This document shows positions 37,538 through 47,511 of a DNA stretch of 64,000 bases, one piece after another. Location of the stretch: positions 32,916-96,915 of the forward strand of contig DWWU01000030.1 in NCBI GenBank assembly GCA_019119555.1, given 5' to 3'. The position numbers were made by a program, and so were the translations under genes. Under the pieces are notes generated by a model. That model was not told where the DNA came from, made no database searches, and saw only the letters and a list, made by a program, of their open reading frames with translations. Within the stretch, counting starts at the first letter, position 1. Each line of letters starts with the position of its first letter. Origin of the DNA: Candidatus Fusicatenibacter intestinigallinarum. GTDB lineage: Bacteria; Bacillota; Clostridia; Lachnospirales; Lachnospiraceae.

Positions 37538-38658
37538 GATATTTCCTCTTTTTCTCCCTGCCGCATCGGCAGTTCCACTTCGAACACGGTTCCCTGAAGA
37601 TCGCTCTTCACACGGATCTCTCCGTGATGCAGTTCCACGATCTGTTCGGCAATCGCAAGTCCCAGCCCGGTACCTCCGGTATCCCTGGAACGGGACTGTT
37701 CTGCGCGGTAAAATTTCCGGAAAATAGCTTCCTGTTCATTCCTGGGGATCACATGTCCGTAATTGATCACTTTCGTCACCGCATAAAAACCGCTCTGTTC
37801 CACCTCCACACGGATCTGCTTGCCTTCCTTTCCGTATTTCACTGCATTGTTCAGCAGATTGGCAAACAGACGCGCCAGAAGATCTCCGTCTGCTTCGATG
37901 AGCATCGTCTCCTTCTCATGACGGAACTTCACAGTCAGATCATTCTGAACAAAGCTTGGCGTCATCTCATCCAGCATCTGTTCCATCAGCTGGATCAGAT
38001 CCAGCTTCCCCAGGCGCAGCGTCATCTCGTTATGCTCCAGCTTGACAAAACCGAACAGCTCGTTGGTCAGCTGTTCCAGGCGGAGTGCCTTGCTGTAAGC
38101 GATCTCAAGATATTTTTCTCTCGTGGCGGCGTCCAGATCTTTTCTGGTACGCACCCAGCCCAGATATCCGATAATTGATGTCAGCGGCGTGCGCAGATCA
38201 TGGGCGACAGAGGAAACCAGGTCATTTTTCGTGTGTTCCGCAATCCGCTCCTTTTCCATCAGCCGTTTCACGTTTTTCTGCATTGCATTCAGGTCTGCAG
38301 CCATCGCCGCAAACTCATCGCTGCCTCTGACTTCCACCGGATGATCCAGATCCCCTTCGGAAATGTCCCGCACCTTATCCGCCAGCAGATGAATATAGCG
38401 TATACTCTCACGGAGCATCAGGTAAAAACTAACAGAAAATGTAAGAACCGCCGCCACTGCCAGGAAAAAAATCTTTGCCTCCGGCCGTAATCCGTCAGGC
38501 CCGAGCAGGACGCTCCGGTAACCGCTGTCCCGGAGATAACGTTCGACGCTCCCGACCATCCACGCGACCGCCAGCACCACGCCCACCGTAAGCCCCGCGC
38601 AGGCGGCCAGGCAAAAAATAATTTTTCCGCCGAATGTTTTGATAAAATCAAGCTTCAA
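37534..38658 (-). CDS. Membrane sensor histidine kinase (VanS-like)
   Basis: 374 residues. Two membrane helices (residues about 10-33 and 60-82) bracket a short outer loop, then a HAMP linker (residues about 84-136), the H-box SSVAHDLRTPLTSIIGY with the phospho-accepting His, an N-box LLNNAVKYG, and the ATP-binding motifs DTGGTGLGLAIAEQI. The small sensor loop suggests sensing at the membrane, as with kinases detecting cell-envelope stress. It overlaps the regulator gene by 11 bases and the exported protein by 4, so translation is coupled through the unit. Confidence 0.92.
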   Translation of the reverse strand: MKLDFIKTFGGKIIFCLAACAGLTVGVVLAVAWMVGSVERYLRDSGYRSVLLGPDGLRPEAKIFFLAVAAVLTFSVSFYLMLRESIRYIHLLADKVRDISEGDLDHPVEVRGSDEFAAMAADLNAMQKNVKRLMEKERIAEHTKNDLVSSVAHDLRTPLTSIIGYLGWVRTRKDLDAATREKYLEIAYSKALRLEQLTNELFGFVKLEHNEMTLRLGKLDLIQLMEQMLDEMTPSFVQNDLTVKFRHEKETMLIEADGDLLARLFANLLNNAVKYGKEGKQIRVEVEQSGFYAVTKVINYGHVIPRNEQEAIFRKFYRAEQSRSRDTGGTGLGLAIAEQIVELHHGEIRVKSDLQGTVFEVELPMRQGEKEEIS

Positions 38659-39346
38659 TTTTGTATCCCACTCCCCACACCGTCGTGATGATCTTTTCTT
38701 CCCGCGTGTCGTCTTTCATTTTGCCGCGGAGGCGGCGGATATGTACCATAACTGTATTGTTGGCCTCATAAAACTTTTCGTGCCACACACGTTCAAAGAT
38801 TTCATCTGTGCTGAACACACGGCCCGGATTGGATGCCAGCAGATACAGAATGTCAAACTCAATGGGCGTGAGCTTGACGCTCTCGCCGTAACAGATGACC
38901 TGATGGGTAACTTTATTGATCTCCAGATTTTTCAGAGTGATCACCTCTTTGTTTTCCTGAGGTCTTGACGGGTTCAGCTCCCGATAGCGGCGCAGCTGGG
39001 ATTTCACTCTGGCCATCAGCTCCAGCGGATTGAACGGTTTCGAGACATAGTCGTCAGCTCCGTTGGTCAGGCCCACAATCTTATCCAGCTCCTGGGTCTT
39101 GGCGCTGACCATGATGATCGGGATATTATTCGTCTCGCGGATTCTCCGGCACATGGTGATTCCGTCCATATCCGGCATCATCACATCCAGCAGAACCAGA
39201 TCAATCGGCTGCTCCTGCAGCATCTTCAGCCCCTCCATCGCACTGTAAGCCTTCTTTACATGAAATCCGTCACTGATCAGATAAATTTCCAGAAGATCCG
39301 CAATCTCCTTTTCATCGTCAACCACCAGAATATTTGTCTCTCTCAT
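38648..39346 (-). CDS. OmpR-family response regulator (VanR-like)
   Basis: 232 residues. Receiver domain with acidic pocket VVDDEKE, phospho-acceptor LLDVMMPDMDG, and the conserved VSAKTQ and KPFNPLEL. The C-terminal winged helix ends with VMVHIRRLRGKM and TVWGVGYKI. First gene of a five-gene unit: regulator, kinase, exported protein, ABC ATPase, permease. It likely activates this unit itself. Ribosome site GGAGAGGG. Confidence 0.94.
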   Translation of the reverse strand: MRETNILVVDDEKEIADLLEIYLISDGFHVKKAYSAMEGLKMLQEQPIDLVLLDVMMPDMDGITMCRRIRETNNIPIIMVSAKTQELDKIVGLTNGADDYVSKPFNPLELMARVKSQLRRYRELNPSRPQENKEVITLKNLEINKVTHQVICYGESVKLTPIEFDILYLLASNPGRVFSTDEIFERVWHEKFYEANNTVMVHIRRLRGKMKDDTREEKIITTVWGVGYKIEA

Positions 39347-39449
39347 TTTATCGCCCTCTCCGTTTTATAGTTTTCTCCTTGTATACATTTATCTTATCAC
39401 GAATTTCCATAAAAAGTCTTTACCAAATTCTTACGTCTTCAGAACTCCT

Positions 39450-39512
39450 GTTACCGTTCCACTGGCTGAACTGTTATGAACTCCCGGAACTGTTCTACCA
39501 GCCAAACAGTCA
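39450..39512. repeat. Dispersed palindromic repeat, two degenerate short copies
   Basis: First copy GTTACCGTTCCAC-TG-GCTGAACTGTTAT; a second, weaker copy CTGTTCTACCAGCCAAACAG ends inside the stop codon of the methyltransferase gene. Confidence 0.62.
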
Positions 39513-40349
39513 CAAACTCCTTCCTGGCTCCGCGCACAGCTGCCAGAACGCCACCGCGCTGGCCGCAGCCACGTTCAGGGAATCCACTCCGTGAGACATG
39601 GGAATCCGGACCGTATAATCGCAGCTGGCGATCGTTGACGGTGCAAGTCCGTCGCCTTCGGTTCCGAAAATCAGCGCCAGCCTCTCCTCCCGCATCAGCT
39701 TCGGATCGTCCAGCCGTACGGAATCCTCGCACAGCGCCAGAGCCGCCGTCCGAAAGCCCATACTATGCAGACATTCCATTCCTTTCTGCGGCCATCCGGT
39801 GTCTTCCGGGAAAAACGTCCACGGCACCTGAAAAACCGTTCCCATGCTCACACGGACGGCACGGCGGTACAGCGGGTTGCTGCATGCCCCTGTCAGGAGC
39901 ACAGCACCCACATTCAGCGCCGCGGCAGAACGGAAAACAGCCCCTATGTTGGTAGGATTTACAATATTCTCAAAAACAGCGATCCGCCTTGCCCCGGCAC
40001 AGATTTCTTCCACGGCAGGGAGTGGTTTCCTTCGCATTGCACAGAGCATCCCGCGGGTCAGGCGGAACCCTGTCAGCCGGGTCAGCACATCAAGCGCCGC
40101 CGTGTAGACGGGAACCTCCGGACAGCGGCAAAGCAACTCTCTGGCCTGCGTTTCCAGGTGTCTGGTTTCCACAAGGAAAGACACCGGCTGGTATCCTGCC
40201 TCCAGCGCCCGTTCAATTACTTTCGGACTCTCAGCGATAAACATCCCTTTTTCCGGCTCATGACGGTTCAGAAGCTGGTTTTCACTGATTCTCGCGTAGA
40301 CGTCCAGCTCCGGCGCCGAAAAATCCGTAATTTCAATTACCTTCTGCAT
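39510..40349 (-). CDS. TrmH/SpoU-family RNA 2'-O-methyltransferase
   Basis: SAM-dependent methylation of a ribose in rRNA or tRNA. 279 residues. An N-terminal substrate-binding region (about 1-110) is followed by the SpoU knot with its motifs PTNIGAVFRSAAAL, LIFGTEGDGL and IPMSHGVDSLNVAAASAV. RNA target cannot be read from the sequence. AGGAGGACATGG is its ribosome-site region. Its stop codon lies inside a copy of the dispersed repeat. Confidence 0.9.
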   Translation of the reverse strand: MQKVIEITDFSAPELDVYARISENQLLNRHEPEKGMFIAESPKVIERALEAGYQPVSFLVETRHLETQARELLCRCPEVPVYTAALDVLTRLTGFRLTRGMLCAMRRKPLPAVEEICAGARRIAVFENIVNPTNIGAVFRSAAALNVGAVLLTGACSNPLYRRAVRVSMGTVFQVPWTFFPEDTGWPQKGMECLHSMGFRTAALALCEDSVRLDDPKLMREERLALIFGTEGDGLAPSTIASCDYTVRIPMSHGVDSLNVAAASAVAFWQLCAEPGRSL

Positions 40350-40406
40350 ACCATGTCCTCCTGTCGCGGCAGTCCGCCGGCGCCTCTTTTTGCCCTCATC
40401 CGCCGG

Positions 40407-41240
40407 TCACCATTCGCTGACAAGAGGCCGCGGATTTCTCCACCACTGCTCATAGTCATCGCAGTATCTGCTCTGGCAGACCGCATGATCTTTCGGGTAC
40501 TCATAACTGGTCCACTCCTGCCACGCTTTGACTGCCTGATCCAAGGGCCCGTCCTCAAAGGTCCTGCAGAATTCTTCGCACAGTTCCACAAGATATTCCG
40601 GTTTCCGCGGCGCCTGTTTTACGAACTCTTCCAGCCGCCGATTGCACGGAAACAGGATTCCGTTCTCCTGGAGCACCATACGGTACAGGCTGTAAACCAT
40701 CTCGGACGCAACCTTAAGCTTCATATACCCTTCCGGTCTGCATATTTTCCAGAAATAAGCGTAATTCAGCTGAAGATTGCTGTAAAAGGACAGCATCTTA
40801 TCCTCGTATTCCTGTTTCTGAAACACCGGTATCTTCGCCACAATCTCTGTCACTTCCGGGTCAGCAGTAAACAGAACTTTCGCTCCGATGAAGGAATTCC
40901 GCGTCGGTTCACTTCCCTTTTCCGCCGCGTCCCGAATGTAATCCTTCGTCATATATTTTACATCAAAATACCCGCCGGGATATGCACAGTCTCCCATCGG
41001 AATACATTCCGCCGTGCGGTTTGCCTTCCGGACTTCCTCGTAAAACTCCGGTGTCACAATTACCATCGCATCAATATCAGAATCCGGACGCTCCATATGC
41101 TTTGCCACAGATCCTCCGAACACCAGAGCCGTCACTCCTTCTTTTTCCCGGAAAATCGCAATCAGCTCTCTGAGCGCCTCCCGGTGATGGGGATACTGAA
41201 ACGAGATCTCCTCCACACTTGTCACTGTTTCATGGTTCAC
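40407..41240 (-). CDS. Nucleotidyltransferase-domain protein
   Basis: 277 residues with the predicted GTG start. The minimal nucleotidyltransferase motif is clear near the N-terminus: FGGSVAKHMERPDSDIDAMV, with two metal-binding Asp. A helical region follows with YDVKYMTKDYI-type patterns (here FDVKYMTKDYI) and HEPN-like helices toward the C-terminus. The GTG at 41240 is chosen because AAGGAGG lies 10 bases upstream; an ATG 99 bases earlier sits in a hairpin and lacks a ribosome site. Members transfer nucleotides to drugs or small molecules; no specific role can be given. Confidence 0.75.
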   Translation of the reverse strand: MNHETVTSVEEISFQYPHHREALRELIAIFREKEGVTALVFGGSVAKHMERPDSDIDAMVIVTPEFYEEVRKANRTAECIPMGDCAYPGGYFDVKYMTKDYIRDAAEKGSEPTRNSFIGAKVLFTADPEVTEIVAKIPVFQKQEYEDKMLSFYSNLQLNYAYFWKICRPEGYMKLKVASEMVYSLYRMVLQENGILFPCNRRLEEFVKQAPRKPEYLVELCEEFCRTFEDGPLDQAVKAWQEWTSYEYPKDHAVCQSRYCDDYEQWWRNPRPLVSEW

Positions 41241-41277
41241 TTGCAAAGATCCTCCTTTTCCCTTCTCTCTTTTTACA

Positions 41278-41318
41278 TCCAATGGCCCGGACAGACATTG
41301 TTTCTCGTCCGAGCCATT
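41278..41318. other. Strong hairpin upstream of nucleotidyltransferase gene
   Basis: CAATGGCCCGGAC pairs with GTCCGAGCCATTG (one mismatch) around a 15-base loop. No T-run on either strand, so attenuator or structural role rather than a classic terminator. Confidence 0.5.
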
Positions 41319-41364
41319 GAAAGTTTCACAGCGATTCATCCGATTGAACCAGTCTGAATTTTTC

Positions 41365-41392
41365 GTGACAGTTCAGTTCGCTGAACCGTTAT
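41365..41392. repeat. Dispersed palindromic repeat, 28-bp short form
   Basis: GTGACAGTTCAGT-TC-GCTGAACCGTTAT, moderately degraded, between the collagen-like gene and the nucleotidyltransferase gene. Confidence 0.68.
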
Positions 41393-41505
41393 ATTTTTTA
41401 TCAGACAGCCTCATTGTACATGAGTACCGTATCATTGACAAGTATTATTTTCCTTGGAAATTTCCAGTGACAATCTACCATATCTGCACTTTTCCATACC
41501 ATCTG

Positions 41506-43947
<2,442 letters not shown>

Positions 43948-43992
43948 AAAACACCTCCTCGTGTTATGATATGACGTCCGACCCGTCTCTGC

Positions 43993-45549
43993 TCAGATAA
44001 TTTTTGTCGTCCACTGAGAACAGTCCCAGACAGACGTAGCCAGCCCGCTGTAAAATTCCGGCTCATGACAGACCATCAGAATCGTACCTTTATATTCTCT
44101 CAGCGCACGCTTCAGCTCGTCTTTCGCATCCACATCCAGATGATTGGTCGGCTCGTCCAGAATCAGAACATTTGTCTCCCGGTTCAGGATTTTGCAGAGC
44201 CGGACTTTAGCTTGCTCCCCTCCGCTGAGCACGCGCACCAGGCTCTCGATGTGCTGTGTCGTCAGACCGCATTTTGCCAGTGCCGAACGCACCTCATACT
44301 GGGTGTAGGACGGAAATTCCTCCCAGATCTCCTGAATGCAGGTGTTGGTATTTCCTTTCTCCATTTCCTGTTCAAAGTAGCCGATCTCCACATATTCCCC
44401 CTGAATCACTCTTCCCTCCAGAGATGGAATCAGGCCAAGGATACTTTTCAGAAGCGTTGTCTTACCGATTCCATTGGCACCGGTCAGGACAATCTTTTCC
44501 CCGCGCTCAACCGCAAAATTCAATGGTTTTGACAAAGGATCTCCGTAACCGATCACCAGATCTTCCGCAGTAACGACAAATCTGCCCGGCGTGCGGGCGG
44601 TTTTAAAATGGAATTCCGGCTTTGGCTTTTCTCTCGCCAGTTCAATCACATCCATTTTGTCCAGTTTCTTCTGGCGGGACATCGCCATATTCCGCGTGGA
44701 AACCCTGGCCTTATTCCTTGCCACAAACTCCTTCAGTTCACTGATTTCCTGCTGCTGACGGCGGTAAGCGGCTTCTTTCTGCGCCTTTTTTACCTCATAA
44801 ACCTCCAGAAAATGATCGTAATCGCCCACGTAACGATTCAGTTCCTTATTTTCCATATGATAGATCAGATTCACAACGCTGTTCAGAAACGGAATATCAT
44901 GGGAAATCAGAATAAACGCGTTTTCATACTCCTGAAGATAGCGGGTCAGCCAGCTGATATGCTCCACATCCAGATAGTTGGTCGGCTCGTCCAGAAGAAG
45001 AATATCAGGTTTTTCCAGCAGAAGTTTTCCAAGAAGTATCTTTGTTCTCTGACCTCCGCTCAGTTCCTCCACATCACGGTCCAGACCGATCTCCTCAAGT
45101 CCAAGAGCCCTTGCGACCTCCTCCACTTTGGAATCGATCACATAGAAATCATGCATCATCAACGTATCCTGGATGGTTCCAAGCGTTTCCATCATCTTCC
45201 CGAGTTCCTGCTCCGACGCTTCTCCCATCCGGTCACAGATACGGTTCATCTCCTGTTCCAGTTCCAGCAGCCAGGCAAACGCGCTCCGCAGCACATCGCC
45301 AACCGTCATGCCCCGCTCCAGCGCCGTATGCTGATCCAGATATCCGACCCGGACATTCTTTGCCCATTCCACTTTTCCTTCATCCGGCATCAGTTTTCCG
45401 GTAATAATATTCATAAACGTGGACTTTCCCTCACCATTGGCGCCCACAAGACCGATATGCTCTCCTTTCAGCAGCCGGAACGAAACGTCCTCAAAAATCG
45501 CTCTGTCCCCGAATCCATGGGACAGATGCTCCACATTCAAAATACTCAT
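43993..45549 (-). CDS. ABC-F family ATPase
   Basis: Soluble protein with two ABC ATPase domains that acts on ribosomes rather than in transport. 518 residues. Walker A motifs GANGEGKST and GANGIGKTT, signatures LSGGQRTKILLGK and LSGGEQAKVRLCK, and Walker B motifs ILLLDEPTNYLD and VLILDEPTNHLD. The inter-domain P-site linker with lysine/arginine-rich helices lies around residues 245-305. The length and linker resemble the YbiT-like housekeeping branch more than antibiotic-resistance ABC-F proteins. Single gene. Confidence 0.93.
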   Translation of the reverse strand: MSILNVEHLSHGFGDRAIFEDVSFRLLKGEHIGLVGANGEGKSTFMNIITGKLMPDEGKVEWAKNVRVGYLDQHTALERGMTVGDVLRSAFAWLLELEQEMNRICDRMGEASEQELGKMMETLGTIQDTLMMHDFYVIDSKVEEVARALGLEEIGLDRDVEELSGGQRTKILLGKLLLEKPDILLLDEPTNYLDVEHISWLTRYLQEYENAFILISHDIPFLNSVVNLIYHMENKELNRYVGDYDHFLEVYEVKKAQKEAAYRRQQQEISELKEFVARNKARVSTRNMAMSRQKKLDKMDVIELAREKPKPEFHFKTARTPGRFVVTAEDLVIGYGDPLSKPLNFAVERGEKIVLTGANGIGKTTLLKSILGLIPSLEGRVIQGEYVEIGYFEQEMEKGNTNTCIQEIWEEFPSYTQYEVRSALAKCGLTTQHIESLVRVLSGGEQAKVRLCKILNRETNVLILDEPTNHLDVDAKDELKRALREYKGTILMVCHEPEFYSGLATSVWDCSQWTTKII

Positions 45550-45586
45550 TTACTTTCTCCTCTGTTTATCCGCAAACCATCCTTTT

Positions 45587-45660
45587 ACAGCCGTTCTGTC
45601 AGCCGAACGGCTGCCGGTATCCGGCCGCTGAATATTACTTCGCGACGGGCCGGATCCCCT
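45587..45660. repeat. Dispersed palindromic repeat, long form tail, reverse orientation
   Basis: Short palindrome ACAGCCGTTCTGTCAGCCGAACGGCTG followed by CCGGTATCCGGCCGCTGAAT and CGCGACGGGCCGGATCC, which on the minus strand match the tail of the copy at 6869-6973. The rest of the 312-base gap to the YitT gene holds only degraded copies (around 45770-45815). Confidence 0.6.
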
Positions 45661-45861
45661 GCCGCAGTACCGGATTCCCGAAACTGCAGCGCAGTACCGC
45701 CACCATTTTACACGACCGCTGCATAGAGCGCAAGAACTTTCTGTCTGCATTTCATGCATAATATAACTGTTCCACCACTGAACTATAACTATATATCGCA
45801 GCTGTTCCGCTGGATCCGTGCGGAATATATACGGATCATGCCGAACGGTTTCTGCGCAATC

Positions 45862-46482
45862 CTAAGCGTTCTGTATACGGTCAATCAAAAACGAAGAGAT
45901 TGTGACAGTGATGACGGAAAATACAATCCGTTTCAGTGGAATATAAGTGAGCGAGAGACCCAGAACCGTAAAATCCGTAAAAAGATAGGCAAATGACAGC
46001 CGGCAGTGCGTCATCCGGGAAATCGTCAGAGCCAGCGCGTCATCCCCTCCGCTGGAACCTCCCTGCCGCACAATAATTCCAACGCCAACGCCGACAAAAA
46101 TTCCGCCCAGGACAGCCGCCGGCAGCGGATACCGGGAAAGATCCGGCAGCATTGGCGGAAACAGTTCCCAGATTTTATAAAACAACGACACACTCAGCGT
46201 TGAAACCAACGAAATCCGCAGAAAGCGTCCGCCAAGGTACCGGAACGCCAGCAGATAGCAGATAATATCCAGAATCGGCGTGACTGCAGCCGGAGAAGCC
46301 CCGAACCAGTTTTCAATCAGAAGCATCAGGCCAATGACGCCGCCCTCGGTAATTCCTGTCCTCTGATGAATGTTGTGAATGCCAAAGGAACAGATCGCCG
46401 CTCCCACCATGATCAGCGCCACCCGCTTCCGGCTCATTCCTTCCGTCAGTCTTCTCACGGAAGCAGAAATCATACGTTTCAT
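45862..46482 (-). CDS. YitT-family membrane protein
   Basis: 206 residues with about five membrane helices; motifs of the family are LGGIFVGVGVGIIVRQGGSSGGDDALAL and NIHQRTGITEGGVIGL. The usual C-terminal soluble domain (DUF2179) is absent, so this is the short form. YitT-family proteins are poorly characterised membrane proteins. The ATG at 46482 follows AAGGAGGATAAC; the 40 codons upstream run through the promoter and were excluded. Expression should depend on the divergent MerR regulator through a promoter with a 19-base spacer. Confidence 0.85.
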   Translation of the reverse strand: MKRMISASVRRLTEGMSRKRVALIMVGAAICSFGIHNIHQRTGITEGGVIGLMLLIENWFGASPAAVTPILDIICYLLAFRYLGGRFLRISLVSTLSVSLFYKIWELFPPMLPDLSRYPLPAAVLGGIFVGVGVGIIVRQGGSSGGDDALALTISRMTHCRLSFAYLFTDFTVLGLSLTYIPLKRIVFSVITVTISSFLIDRIQNA

Positions 46483-46516
46483 GTTATCCTCCTTGTAAGA
46501 TGTCTTTTCACAGATT

Positions 46517-46547
46517 ATAATAAAGAATATAGTAACTATAATGTCAA
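46517..46547 (-). promoter_or_regulatory. MerR-type promoter/operator between YitT and MerR genes
   Basis: On the minus strand TTGACA and TATTAT are separated by 19 bases, the long spacer characteristic of MerR-controlled promoters. A perfect palindrome TATAGTAACTATA (46528-46540) lies within the spacer, the position where MerR proteins twist the DNA. Confidence 0.82.
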
Positions 46548-46593
46548 TACCAGTGCAGCAGAAAATAAGCATCCGGAAGGAGAATTTATATTT

Positions 46594-47427
46594 ATGGACC
46601 ATCTGTTTTCCATTGGAGAACTCTCGAAGTATCAGAACATCTCAAAACAGACCCTGATCTTTTATGACAAAATCGGACTGTTCCGACCGGCTTACGTGGA
46701 TCCGAACAATGGATACCGTTATTACAGCTCCGCACAGATCGACCGGCTGGACACGATTCTGATTATGAAAAAGATCGGATTTTCCCTGAAAGAAATCAAG
46801 GAATACATGAAGAATTACACCATCGACAGCAGTCTGACCATTCTTCGAAAGCAGCTGACCGTTATTGAACAGCAGATTCAGGAACTGCGCATGATCCAGA
46901 GCCGCCTGCTGCACCGCTGTGTCCAGATGGAGAATGCAAGAAATTATATGGAAACCGAAACAGCCGTCGTGACGGAGACTGTTCAGGAGCAGTATCTTCT
47001 CACCCAGAAGGTGGATGAACCTTATCGCATGAGCGAAATCAGCATCGCCACAAAAAAGTGCTTCGCCGAAGCTTTCCGGAATCATCTGCCTGTGTTTTTT
47101 CAGAGCGGAGTCATTGTTCCCCTGCAGCGGATCCGCACCGGCCGGTATACGGAAGCATCCACCGCCTTTCTTCCGATCGAGAAGACGGAAGGCCTGAAAA
47201 ACTTATGCCGGATCCCCGCCGGAACATGCGCATGCACGTATCATGTCGGAGATTATCTTTCCATCGGCCGCTCCTATGACAGACTCCTGGATTACTGCGA
47301 TTCCCGCGGACTGGAAATTCTCTCGGATTCCTATGAATTCTGTATCAACGACTATCTGACCACAAAGGATGAAAATGAGTACATTACGAAAATCCTGTTC
47401 TACGTCCGGCCGACGCAGGATGATTAA
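46594..47427 (+). CDS. MerR-family transcriptional regulator with effector-binding domain
   Basis: 277 residues. N-terminal winged HTH (FSIGELSKYQNISKQTLIFYD, GYRYYSSAQIDRLD), a dimerisation coiled coil with IEQQIQELRMIQSR around residues 85-110, and a C-terminal GyrI-like drug-binding domain from about residue 125, as in BmrR. Such regulators bind a toxic or signalling ligand and activate a divergent gene, here the YitT-family gene. The ATG at 46594 has AAGGAG upstream; the 76 codons of open frame before it read the intergenic operator and are rejected. Confidence 0.92.
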   Translation: MDHLFSIGELSKYQNISKQTLIFYDKIGLFRPAYVDPNNGYRYYSSAQIDRLDTILIMKKIGFSLKEIKEYMKNYTIDSSLTILRKQLTVIEQQIQELRMIQSRLLHRCVQMENARNYMETETAVVTETVQEQYLLTQKVDEPYRMSEISIATKKCFAEAFRNHLPVFFQSGVIVPLQRIRTGRYTEASTAFLPIEKTEGLKNLCRIPAGTCACTYHVGDYLSIGRSYDRLLDYCDSRGLEILSDSYEFCINDYLTTKDENEYITKILFYVRPTQDD

Positions 47428-47431
47428 TCAC

Positions 47432-47482
47432 ACAGAGACGCCGATGAGCCAGAAAATATTTCCTGCTCATCGGCGTCTCTGT
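47432..47482. terminator. Perfect hairpin between convergent merR and ppk1
   Basis: 18-bp perfect stem ACAGAGACGCCGATGAGC / GCTCATCGGCGTCTCTGT. There is no T-run on either side, so termination is inferred from position between two convergent gene ends. Confidence 0.7.
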
Positions 47483-47511
47483 CACTTCAGATCATCTTTT
47501 GAAATAATATC

